Shown piece after piece: positions 54,301 through 60,475 of a stretch of 64,000 bases of DNA. The stretch spans positions 1,364,001 to 1,428,000 of the forward strand of contig JAKJHU010000039.1 in the NCBI GenBank assembly GCA_022316685.1. The letters are read 5' to 3'. The DNA is from Progne subis subis. Its lineage: Eukaryota > Chordata > Aves > Passeriformes > Hirundinidae. The notes under the pieces are model-generated. The model saw only the letters and a program-made list of their open reading frames with translations. It did not search any database and was not told the origin of the DNA. Made by a program: the position numbers and the translations under genes. Every line of letters starts with the position of its first letter. Positions within the stretch are counted from its first letter, which is position 1.

Positions 54301-54744
54301 GGATAGCTGGCAAAATAAGCAGTGAGTGTCCAATCAGTACAAATTACAGAAAACACCTCTTTCTGGCAAGGGACAGCTGATAAATGTGGACTAAGGCACC
54401 AAAGTTGATTCTACTGGATGCTAGTAGCATTGGAAAAGCCAATTTCCAAGGCTAAGGAATAAATAACAGTGCCATAAGGGCACAAATGCAAGGAAAAAGC
54501 AACACTGGGGGGAGAGGGAGAATCTTAGTAATTCAAAGAAACAAATTAATTTACCATCCAGCATGACTACATCTTTGCTGTCCTGTAGTGGGGGTCTCTC
54601 AGCATCTGTGCTCCCTTCCTTCCCTTTCCTTTTGTCTGCTTTCTTCACAATCTTCACTGCAGGTGAAGCTCTGGCTGCCAGGAACTGGTTCTGAAAGCGC
54701 AGCAGGTCTGCCTCGGACTCCCCAGGCTTTGGTCTCGATAACAT
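21200..54744 (-). CDS. RPAP1: RNA polymerase II-associated protein 1, complete spliced gene (24 coding exons)
   Basis: Seen: 24 coding exons join in phase with GT/AG borders: 54744-54555, 53652-53504, 52967-52875, 51547-51367, 49308-49135, 46394-46188, 42688-42576, 42125-42027, 41562-41461, 40639-40472, 38318-38136, 36425-36291, 36112-35933, 33944-33787, 32564-32394, 31624-31423, 29520-29411, 27598-27403, 26483-26334, 25885-25743, 24556-23752, 23005-22829, 22164-22108, 21355-21200. The total is 4,299 nt, or 1,432 aa plus stop, close to the roughly 1,390 aa of mammalian RPAP1. The N-terminus [18 protein letters not shown], the RPAP1_N-like segment (residues about 229-270), the RPAP1_C-like segment (about 371-436, with [15 protein letters not shown]) and the helical C-terminal body match the family. 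Known: RPAP1 (yeast Rba50) binds Pol II, helps its assembly and links it to Mediator. The start has A at -3. I see no frameshift or internal stop, so the gene looks intact. Introns hold no other gene that I could recognise. Confidence 0.96.
22108..22164 (-). CDS. RPAP1: RPAP1 exon 24 (residues 1363-1381)
   Basis: A 57-nt microexon-like exon with acceptor TTCTCAG and donor GTAGGA, in phase. It encodes [19 protein letters not shown], matching the family motif that precedes the last exon. Confidence 0.93.
22829..23005 (-). CDS. RPAP1: RPAP1 exon 23 (residues 1304-1362)
   Basis: The acceptor is TTTCTTGTAG and the donor GTGGGT; 177 nt, in phase. It encodes [20 protein letters not shown] and [19 protein letters not shown], among the best conserved parts of RPAP1. 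Confidence 0.96.
23752..24556 (-). CDS. RPAP1: RPAP1 exon 22 (residues 1035-1303, largest exon)
   Basis: The acceptor is TATCTTACAG and the donor GTAATC; 805 nt, phase 2 to 0. It encodes [65 protein letters not shown] and [20 protein letters not shown]. This single large exon carries most of the C-terminal helical region. Confidence 0.97.
25743..25885 (-). CDS. RPAP1: RPAP1 exon 21 (residues 988-1035)
   Basis: The acceptor is TTCCTGTACAG and the donor GTAAGC; 143 nt, phase 0 to 2. It encodes [20 protein letters not shown] and then DLAFNPEFL, conserved in the C-terminal region. Confidence 0.95.
26334..26483 (-). CDS. RPAP1: RPAP1 exon 20 (residues 938-987)
   Basis: The acceptor is CCTTTACAG and the donor ATG|GTATCG, a weaker match; 150 nt, in phase. 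It encodes [20 protein letters not shown], a hallmark of RPAP1. Confidence 0.94.
27403..27598 (-). CDS. RPAP1: RPAP1 exon 19 (residues 872-937)
   Basis: The acceptor is GTTCACACAG and the donor GTGAGA; 196 nt, phase 2 to 0. It encodes [19 protein letters not shown] and [20 protein letters not shown], both strongly conserved. Confidence 0.95.
29411..29520 (-). CDS. RPAP1: RPAP1 exon 18 (residues 836-872)
   Basis: The acceptor is TCTTCTACAG and the donor GTAAAA; 110 nt, phase 0 to 2. It encodes [19 protein letters not shown], matching the conserved leucine-rich segment of the family. Confidence 0.92.
31423..31624 (-). CDS. RPAP1: RPAP1 exon 17 (residues 768-835)
   Basis: The acceptor is TGTGTTTCAG and the donor GTAAGG; 202 nt, phase 2 to 0. 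It encodes [20 protein letters not shown] and [16 protein letters not shown], conserved in the RPAP1 body. Confidence 0.95.
32394..32564 (-). CDS. RPAP1: RPAP1 exon 16 (residues 711-768), acceptor abutted by CR1
   Basis: The acceptor is CATACTACAG and the donor GTAGGC; 171 nt, phase 2 to 2. It encodes [20 protein letters not shown] and [17 protein letters not shown]. The sequence from about 14 nt upstream of the acceptor reads as the 3' end of a minus-strand CR1, so the upstream acceptor context is probably repeat-derived. Confidence 0.93.
32578..32890 (-). mobile_element. CR1 3'-end fragment in RPAP1 intron, minus strand
   Basis: The plus strand begins with AGAATAGATACGGTTGGAAA, then GATTTCTGGAGATCATTTGT, CCCTGCTC, CCAGTGTTTGATCACC and TTTACAGTAAAG, which is the reverse complement of the CR1 3' region. 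The 3' terminus lies at about 32,578, only about 14 bp from the splice acceptor of RPAP1 exon 16. Confidence 0.75.
33787..33944 (-). CDS. RPAP1: RPAP1 exon 15 (residues 659-711)
   Basis: The acceptor is TTTTGCAG and the donor GTACAG; 158 nt, phase 0 to 2. It encodes [20 protein letters not shown] and [16 protein letters not shown]. It is GC-richer than the neighbouring exons. Confidence 0.94.
35933..36112 (-). CDS. RPAP1: RPAP1 exon 14 (residues 599-658)
   Basis: The acceptor is TTCTCTGCAG and the donor GTGAGT; 180 nt, in phase. It encodes [20 protein letters not shown] and later [17 protein letters not shown], both highly conserved in RPAP1. Confidence 0.95.
36291..36425 (-). CDS. RPAP1: RPAP1 exon 13 (residues 554-598)
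   Basis: The acceptor is CCTTTCAG and the donor GTAAAT; 135 nt, in phase. It encodes a helical segment containing [20 protein letters not shown]. Confidence 0.94.
38136..38318 (-). CDS. RPAP1: RPAP1 exon 12 (residues 493-553) with poly-Glu tract
   Basis: The acceptor is CCCTTATAG and the donor GTAATT; 183 nt, in phase. It encodes [20 protein letters not shown], ten consecutive Glu (residues 515-524), a Lys/Asp-rich stretch, then [12 protein letters not shown]. Mammalian RPAP1 has an acidic run at the same place, so the tract itself is expected. Confidence 0.94.
40472..40639 (-). CDS. RPAP1: RPAP1 exon 11 (residues 437-492)
   Basis: The acceptor is CACTTTCCAG and the donor GTAAGA; 168 nt, in phase. 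It encodes [20 protein letters not shown] and [12 protein letters not shown], the start of the helical-repeat body. Confidence 0.94.
41461..41562 (-). CDS. RPAP1: RPAP1 exon 10 (residues 403-436)
   Basis: The acceptor is GCCATTTAG and the donor GTAAGT; 102 nt, in phase. It encodes [20 protein letters not shown] followed by [14 protein letters not shown], a continuation of the RPAP1_C-like domain. Confidence 0.94.
42027..42125 (-). CDS. RPAP1: RPAP1 exon 9 (residues 370-402, RPAP1_C-like region)
   Basis: The acceptor is CTGCAG and the donor GTAGGT; 99 nt, in phase. It encodes [20 protein letters not shown] followed by [12 protein letters not shown], the signature of the RPAP1 C-terminal-type domain and the most recognisable segment of the protein. 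Confidence 0.96.
42258..42295. repeat. A-rich low-complexity tract in RPAP1 intron
   Basis: A runs interrupted by CC and C (AAAACCAAACAAAACAAAA). It lies between RPAP1 coding exons 8 and 9 and does not touch a splice site. Confidence 0.8.
42576..42688 (-). CDS. RPAP1: RPAP1 exon 8 (residues 332-369)
   Basis: It encodes [20 protein letters not shown], conserved in RPAP1. The acceptor CCCCACACAAAG was chosen for phase and for its pyrimidine tract; the reading frame also stays open further upstream, so a longer exon is possible. The donor is AAG|GTTTGA, which departs from consensus at +3. 113 nt, phase 1 to 0. Confidence 0.85.
46188..46394 (-). CDS. RPAP1: RPAP1 exon 7 (residues 263-332)
   Basis: The acceptor is ATACTTGCAG and the donor GTAAGA; 207 nt, phase 1 to 1. 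It starts with [13 protein letters not shown], which closes the N-terminal domain, then becomes a poorly conserved acidic linker. Confidence 0.93.
49135..49308 (-). CDS. RPAP1: RPAP1 exon 6 (residues 205-263, RPAP1_N-like region)
   Basis: The acceptor is TTTTTATAG and the donor GTATGT; 174 nt, phase 1 to 1. It encodes [20 protein letters not shown] and [15 protein letters not shown], the charged helical core of the RPAP1 N-terminal domain. Confidence 0.95.
51367..51547 (-). CDS. RPAP1: RPAP1 exon 5 (residues 145-205)
   Basis: The acceptor is CCGTTTGCAG and the donor GTAAGT; 181 nt, phase 0 to 1. It encodes [20 protein letters not shown] and then a low-complexity Ala/Pro/Ser region. The RKSIFAQ motif is typical of RPAP1. 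Confidence 0.93.
52875..52967 (-). CDS. RPAP1: RPAP1 exon 4 (residues 114-144)
   Basis: The acceptor is TTTTTTCTTCAG and the donor GTAAGA; 93 nt, phase 0 to 0. It encodes [20 protein letters not shown], a well-conserved RPAP1 segment. Confidence 0.93.
53504..53652 (-). CDS. RPAP1: RPAP1 exon 3 (residues 64-113)
   Basis: It is bounded by a CTCTTTAG acceptor and a GTATGT donor, and is 149 nt long, phase 1 to 0. It encodes a Pro/Ala/Lys-rich linker followed by [19 protein letters not shown], the conserved motif ahead of the basic N-terminal region. Confidence 0.93.
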
Positions 54745-54831
54745 CCTGCCTTCTTGCTCTCGCAGCCCAGGCACACGTGCTTTTCACACAGGACTCGAAC
54801 ACATGGAAAACTAGCAACAGAAGCGGATTTC
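54555..54831 (-). CDS. RPAP1: RPAP1 exon 2 (5' UTR plus residues 1-64)
   Basis: The acceptor is CTATCTCCAG before 54831 and the donor is GTAAAT after 54555. The coding part starts with the ATG at 54744-54742, with A at -3 and G at -1; translation begins MLSRPKPGE, as in other RPAP1 proteins. It ends in phase 1 after DVVMLD. The 87-nt leader holds a six-codon upstream ORF at 54804-54784. Confidence 0.9.
54784..54804 (-). promoter_or_regulatory. Upstream ORF in RPAP1 5' leader
   Basis: On the minus strand an ATG at 54804-54802 opens six codons and stops at TGA 54786-54784, about 39 nt before the RPAP1 start. It is within exon 2 if the acceptor at 54831 is used, and it could reduce or gate initiation at the main start. 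Confidence 0.45.
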
Positions 54832-57636
54832 CTGGAGATAGGATGGGGACAGCATGGGAAAACAACTCAGTTTTGTCCCACTCTTATGTTTCTGTACATA
54901 CTACAGATCCTCTACTCCAGGATCACCCAGATAGAAACACTTAAATGGGAGTCCCACACAAACGAATGGCTGTTCTTCATTGCTGAGCAAAAGACTATTC
55001 GACAAGCCTGCACAAGGTCTGACAGCCAGCTAGGAGCAGAATGGTATCCAGCCAGAAAAAAGCCAGACAAAAAGTGCATCACTGCCAGAATGCCACAACA
55101 TGGCCTAGGATTTGTAAAGTCAGAGCAACATCTTGTCTAAGACAACAGATTTTACTTGCTCAAGTATCAATGCCAACCAAGAATCTCTGAGGCACAGTAT
55201 CACATAAAAATCCCCCCCCAGCATACCATCTTCTCCAGATCCCAGCATTAACAGCCCTGGCAGGATGCAAGAGTCTATCCAGGTAGATCTGGACAAGGCA
55301 CTCCCTGACTCTATTTGCTCTCCTTCTCACTCAGATCTCCCAAGTAAAAAATGGCTTTCTTCCTGATGTGGACCTCCTGCTAATAGTTCTCTTTCACTGG
55401 TCCTTTCTGGGCAGAAGCTGTGCTATTTCCAAGCCATCTTCATTTGCTGCCCAGGCTACTTTGGGCTTGAGAAACAAGGGTGAGACATACTCACAAGGGT
55501 GAAACTTTTTGCCCTGTGCACATGACAACTCACCAGGAAGGCAACTACTCCACCTCACATGTTCCAGGCAGCAAAATACTTGGTGACTACCGCTCCCCAA
55601 CTCTGATTCCCAGAGGCTGGGACCAGCAATCCGCTTCTCACAGGCAGCAAGTAAACTGTTTGCAAATGCATGTCATTGTACTCCTAGCATAAGCACACAC
55701 CTACTTGCTGTTTATTTATGGAGCTTGCTGCCACAACGGGGCTCCCACAGGCAGACTTCACTTGCTTGGGCCCTCTCTCATATCCAGTAAGGAGCAGAAT
55801 ACGCATCCCAAGCCAAGTGTTCCCTGCCCTGTCATCACAGGCTTCAAAGCCCAAAAGAGGAGGATGCCTGCTTTAACAGGCACAAACACACAGTTAGAAG
55901 CAAAGGAGCTGCTTAGCTCTCTGCAAGAGGGTTCTTCCAGGAACCCTTTCCTCAAAGGCTTTGCTTCAATACACCTGGGACCTGCAAACACAACAAATGC
56001 AGGGAAAACACTCTGCTTTCTTCTTAGGGCACCTTTTCCCAAGTCCCATGGAAACCATTGCAGCACATTAGCAACACCCCCTTGGCCATCAGGAGTTGTC
56101 ATTCCTGCCCACCAGAGCTCAGAGAAAACATGCAGGACAACTAGCAAACTCCTGAGGATCTGCACTAACCCCAGCATCCCACAGCCTGGTCACCTCCAGC
56201 CTTGCAACTGGCTACTTGAAAGCTCACCATACACCACCTGCTTGCCCAGAGGGACCACCAGCCAGCCAGTATAAGCAACACACTGAGATACTGTCCTAGG
56301 AACACACATAAGGGACCAGAAATGCTGTCTAAGGTCCATGAGCACCTTTGCACTCCACAACATAGTGATTGCTGTGCGGACACACTATCATCCTACTTGA
56401 GAAAATCCAACACTCGTAGGCTTTTTAATTTCTTCTGGTTCATCTGCATTTACAGAGCATTTTTCTTGCATAGCAGCATAGCCCAACACGCAAAGGGAGA
56501 CAGTAACATCTAGGAACCAGACACAGTAAAAAGAAAAAATATGTATATGTTGAAGCAAACAAATCTCTGACTGCTACTGTCATTTGTGAACCGTGGGGAA
56601 GGCCTTTTTACACATTCTCAAGTCTGCAACTTTGCATTATTTTGACCGTTATCAGATTTGGGCAAAAGAGGAATACAAGGTCCTGCTGCCACAATTAGCG
56701 CCCTAAATTAACCTCTTTCTTCAGACCTTGTTGGTTGTGGTAAGAATTTAAAAGGAGAAGCAGAGAGTCAAATCTCAGTCTCTCCTGGGCAGCCCAGCAG
56801 CCCGTGGAAAAGTACAATTTCCCCATTTGAGATCAGCAGGCAATGAAAGCCTCACACAGGATTATTGGCTCCTTTGCAAAATGGTGATGTGCATTCTCTG
56901 CTCTGTCACAAAAATGCTTTCTGCACACAATGCTGTAATGGCCAACAGTCTTCCTGACACTTTCACGTGCTACAGGGAAGGCACTGGAAAGACACTCCTC
57001 CCAGATGAAAAACCCCAGCCACAAGAGTCAACAGCCGCATGAAATTCTCCTCGAAGAGGCTCCACATCTCATGCTGGTCACAGAAGACTCCGTGACTGTG
57101 ACTCTGCCTGTCAGGCACACACCGTGTGCGTGCACACAGCACCTTGCCAACAGAAAAGCTGCTGTCCCAGCTTGCCTCGACAGTCTCTGCAATAAACCGG
57201 CACCAGAACAGCCCAAAATAAAATGAAAAACAACTGAAAGCTGCTATTAACACACTGAAGAGCTGACGCGTCCCAGCGTTCCCACCGTGTTCACAGCCCA
57301 CATGGACTTTCACAAACGACTCTTAATCACGGCTTAAACAGGCCACGCAGACTCGGCCGGGCAACGCCTCTCTGATGGGGGGAGGGAAGGAGAAAGGGAG
57401 GCACAGACCGCGCTGCATCTCCCTGCACGGCGGGCACGGCCACTGGAGCGGGGCCGCGCGGCGCCCGTAGCCGCGCTCCTCTTTACACCACGGTAAAGGC
57501 GAAGTGCTGGGCCCCTGCCGGCGACACCGATTGAGGCCAGGCCGGGCCGGGCCTGCCCCGCCGCCGCCCCGGGCTCCCCGCGGGCAGGAGAGGCCCCGCT
57601 CGGCCGCAGCTCGGCCGTAGCTCGGCCGGCACTCAC
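54832..57636 (-). other. RPAP1 intron 1
   Basis: It runs from the exon 1 donor to the exon 2 acceptor. Several open frames of 60-190 codons occur on both strands (for example plus strand 55,705-56,274), but none has a recognisable domain or repeated codon pattern. I see no recognisable repeat in it. Confidence 0.5.
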
Positions 57637-57670
57637 CTGCGCGGCACCGCCGCTCCCGCCGCCGCTTCCG
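57637..57670 (-). other. RPAP1: RPAP1 non-coding exon 1, 3' end with splice donor
   Basis: On the minus strand the sequence CCGCGCAG|GTGAGTGCC puts a strong consensus donor directly after 57637. The next good acceptor is CTATCTCCAG before 54831, just upstream of the RPAP1 start codon. This fits a short untranslated first exon in the CpG island. The 5' limit is unknown: transcription may start inside or upstream of the 21-bp repeat array at 57,671-57,880. The end given here is only the edge of that array. Confidence 0.6.
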
Positions 57671-57880
57671 CCCTCACCAGCGGCGCTTCCGCCCTCACCA
57701 GCGGCGCTTCCGCCCTCACCAGCGGCGCTTCCGCCCTCACCAGCGGCGCTTCCGCCCTCACCAGCGGCGCTTCCGCCCTCACCAGCGGCGCTTCCGCCCT
57801 CACCAGCGGCGCTTCCGCCCTCACCAGCGGCGCTTCCGCCCTCACCAGCGGCGCTTCCGCCCTCACCAGCGGCGCTTCCG
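57671..57880. repeat. Perfect 21-bp tandem array, 10 copies, in the CpG island
   Basis: Ten consecutive identical 21-bp units, by eye without a mismatch. Eighteen of the 21 plus-strand bases are CTCACCAGCGGCGCTTCC. Each unit begins at 57671 + 21n; a partial copy precedes 57671, and degenerate CTTCCG-bearing copies follow to about 57,901. The unit is divisible by three, so the minus strand has an open frame repeating GGSAAGE; I regard that as chance, not coding. Each unit has one CGGAAG and one GGTGAGG on the minus strand. Confidence 0.95.
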
Positions 57881-58299
57881 CCCGACTGCCCGCTGCTTCC
57901 GCCCGGCCCGGGGCTCCTCCTGCCCGCGAGCTCGCCCTGTGCTTGTGCGGCCCAGGGCAGCTTCCCCCGGGCGTGCGTCCCCCGTGTACCTGCGTGCGAA
58001 CACCTGCACCCCTCAGCCAGTGTCCGCACGCACAGAAATGCACTGGTGCCGACGCAGGAGCTGCGCCTCGTCATTGTGGGAGGGCGCGGCCGTGCCCCAG
58101 ACCGGAGGGGTTTGAGGAGAGCAGATACATAACGTGGCTGTGTGTGAACGCGGCTGTAATTTATTGTCCATGACTGATAGCTTGTTTGTAATATGTGCCA
58201 AGCTTTATTAGAAACTCTCGGGAGTGCTGTCGGAACTTGCAGGGGCTTTGATTTTAATGTTGGTTATTGATTTTAGTGCTTGGTCAACTTACAGCGTTT

Positions 58300-58640
58300 T
58301 TACAGAACGAGTCAGGTTACAAGGGACCACAGCTGGTCATCTGATCCAACCTCCCTGCTCAAGTAGGGTCATCCTTAGAGCACAGGGCACAGGATTGCAT
58401 CCAGATGATTCTTGAATATCTCCAATGAGGGAGACTCCGCAGCCTCTCTGGACAACCTGGTCCAGTGCTCGGTCACAGGTACAATAAAGAAGTTCTCTTT
58501 CATGTGCAGGTGGAACTTCTGTGCATCAGTTTCTGCCCCTTCGTTATTTGTCCTATTTTTTGGCACCATCAGGAAGAGCCTGGCTCCATCCTCTGACACC
58601 CTTCCTTGAGATACCGATACCGATAGACACCAGTGAGATG
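58300..58640 (-). mobile_element. CR1 3'-end fragment, minus strand
   Basis: The plus strand shows AAGGGACCACAGCTGGTCAT, CCAACCTCCCTGCTCAAGTA, GGGAGACTCCGCAGCCTCTC, ACCTGGTCCAGTGCTC and AAGAAGTTCTCTTTCATGTG. These are reverse-complement CR1 3' landmarks in correct order. It lies just outside the RPAP1 CpG island. Confidence 0.85.
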
Positions 58641-59719
58641 AATAAAGATGATAGACCTGGGAAAAGAATTCTCTGAGCATGACAACAGGCACAAATCCTC
58701 ACTGGGGCTTGAACTGGACCAGGTGGACTCTGTTTGGGAAGGACTCGCTACAAGTGCCCTGATGCTGTAAAAAAAAAAAGCACTTTTTCACTATTTGGGG
58801 GGGGGGGGGGGGGGTGTGTGTGTTAAATACCTTCAGAAAGCTGTAATACTACTGAAAAATTAGAGCCAGAAACAAATTTTATCCATTATGATCACTGAAA
58901 ACACTTAAATATCTAGATTTCTGTACATCTTCAGGCCAGACTGGTCTTACAAAAGGGTGAGGCAGATGCAGTGGTGCGAGTAGAAGACTTCTCTCTCCCA
59001 CTTCAACGCTTTCCTGGGGCTGAACTTGGGAGTGATTTCCCATGCACCCCATGTACACAATTCACTACTCCCACCTGGACACTAAGGCAGGGAGGCTGTG
59101 GCAGTGGTTGCATTGGAGAGTGTTTGGGTGAAGCATTGGGACTGCTTGGACTCTCTGACAACTGCTTATGGTTCTGACAGCCATGAGCATTTTCCCTCCC
59201 TGACTCTTCTCACACTGGCTGCACAGCTTCTGTGGCCACACACAGTGATCTCTTAGCATGCAGGTGAAATGAGGAAACAATCTTTTTTGCCAGAAAGACA
59301 CAAAAATAGAATATATTTGATTTTAATTACCGCAAGATAGGGATGCTTCCCATCAAAACTGCCAGAGTTGTGTGTATCTTTCCTTCATTCCATTAATTAT
59401 TTACCTTCAGTTTTAATAATACAGTTAAGGGCACTATATATAGCTTCTTCTCTCTCAATAAATCATGCTTGTGTGTCTTCATATTTATCCCATAAAATTA
59501 TAAGTACCAACATGCTTGCATGGATTTGCTAAGTGATTCTAGCAACGAAATTCCCAGCAGTGCATCTCTTGGAGTCTTTGGTGGTGAACTCAAATATTCC
59601 TCACTCAAGGAGAGCTATTTGATGAGACTTTTAATGAGGTTTTTTTTGTTTTTTTATGAGGTCATCAGTCTTTTCACAAGTCCCAACAATCTCCTTCATC
59701 CCCTTCTTACAGCTCTGTG
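58641..59719. other. Intergenic between CR1 and ERV
   Basis: It contains the G18/(TG)n tract and otherwise unremarkable AT-rich sequence. No gene is supported. Confidence 0.5.
58797..58824. repeat. G18 homopolymer followed by (TG)n
   Basis: About eighteen consecutive G, then TGTGTGTGTGTT. This is an assembly-sensitive low-complexity tract near the edge of the promoter region. Confidence 0.95.
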
Positions 59720-59900
59720 CTGATTTAAAACCCAGTGGGAATATTAAACCTCCTTGAGCTGCTCCCTTTCCCCTGCCCCCCTTCCAGTAGTGGAGGAAAC
59801 ACCAGGAGAGATTATGAATTGGAATCACAGTTTACTGAAAAATCACAATAAGCGCAACAATATTAATAAAAGAGTGTACAAAAGAGAAAGTCTTTTACCC
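59720..59900 (-). mobile_element. LTR-like remnant, minus strand
   Basis: Read on the minus strand, TTTTATTAATATTG, TTCAGTAAACTGTGATTCC, TCTCTCCTGGTGTTTCC and a G-rich box before GGTTTAA follow the order of the 3' part of avian ERVL-type LTRs. It lies downstream of the retroviral env in the same orientation and could be the 3' LTR of that element. Exact ends were not found. Confidence 0.35.
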
Positions 59901-60475
59901 ATGAAAGGGTGTTCACTACTGAACAAACAAAAACACTTCCCAAAGACCACACCCAGTGTGGTTTTCCAAGACAAAGGCAAAATGATGACTGGCCCTGTGC
60001 TGGGCAGCATGCCATATGGGAAAACAAAAGCAGAATGTTGGAAAGGCTTGTAATTTAACTTTTCCCCCCTCAGACTGAAAACAGTGGAAGAACAGGGACA
60101 AGGCAAAACCTGGTGGGACCTGACAGGGCTCTGAAGCAGGTCAGAGGTCCCTTCTCCTGGGCCTGACCTTGTGGAAGCGGTACTGGAGAGCTTGGTGGTT
60201 CCAGCGGCAGCTCCAGTGGCTGCTGCAGTCACAGCAGCCTGTGGCCTGGGCTCCACACGGCGCAGCTGGGCTCTGCCATGCTGCTGCTTTCTCTGCTTTC
60301 TCTCCTTTCTCTCAGAGCAGCTCACTGGCTCTTGGGCTCACTGGTGCTGTCTTTGAGCACCAAACCAGGAAAGCCACATCCCCGAGCACGGCAAAAGATG
60401 GCCACCCTTCCACTGCCAGCCCCTGACTTCCTCCTGCCCCAACTACGTTCTTGCCATGACATGAATGGTATGGAA

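Larger units (their letters stand above)
57340..58130. promoter_or_regulatory. CpG-island promoter of RPAP1
   Basis: This stretch is very GC- and CpG-rich in an otherwise AT-rich window. It holds the exon 1 donor, no clear TATA box, and many CGGAAG ETS-type cores on the minus strand. It fits a housekeeping promoter driving RPAP1 leftward. I did not find a convincing divergent first exon on the plus strand. Confidence 0.75.

Noticed and set aside
55705..56274. 189-codon plus-strand frame in RPAP1 intron 1, with a 139-codon frame opposite
   Set aside because: Both strands are open over the same stretch, with no known domain or splice context. Treated as chance.
57334..58074. 246-codon minus-strand frame containing repeated GGSAAGE, and a second frame repeating VRAEAPL
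   Set aside because: The 21-bp repeat length is divisible by three, so several frames stay open automatically. The composition follows the CpG island and the frame crosses the exon 1 donor, so coding is unlikely.
60061..60075. Polypurine tract defining the start of the 3' LTR
   Set aside because: The minus strand has GAGGGGGGAA here, but the next bases do not start with TG and the distance from env is large. Left as a possibility only.
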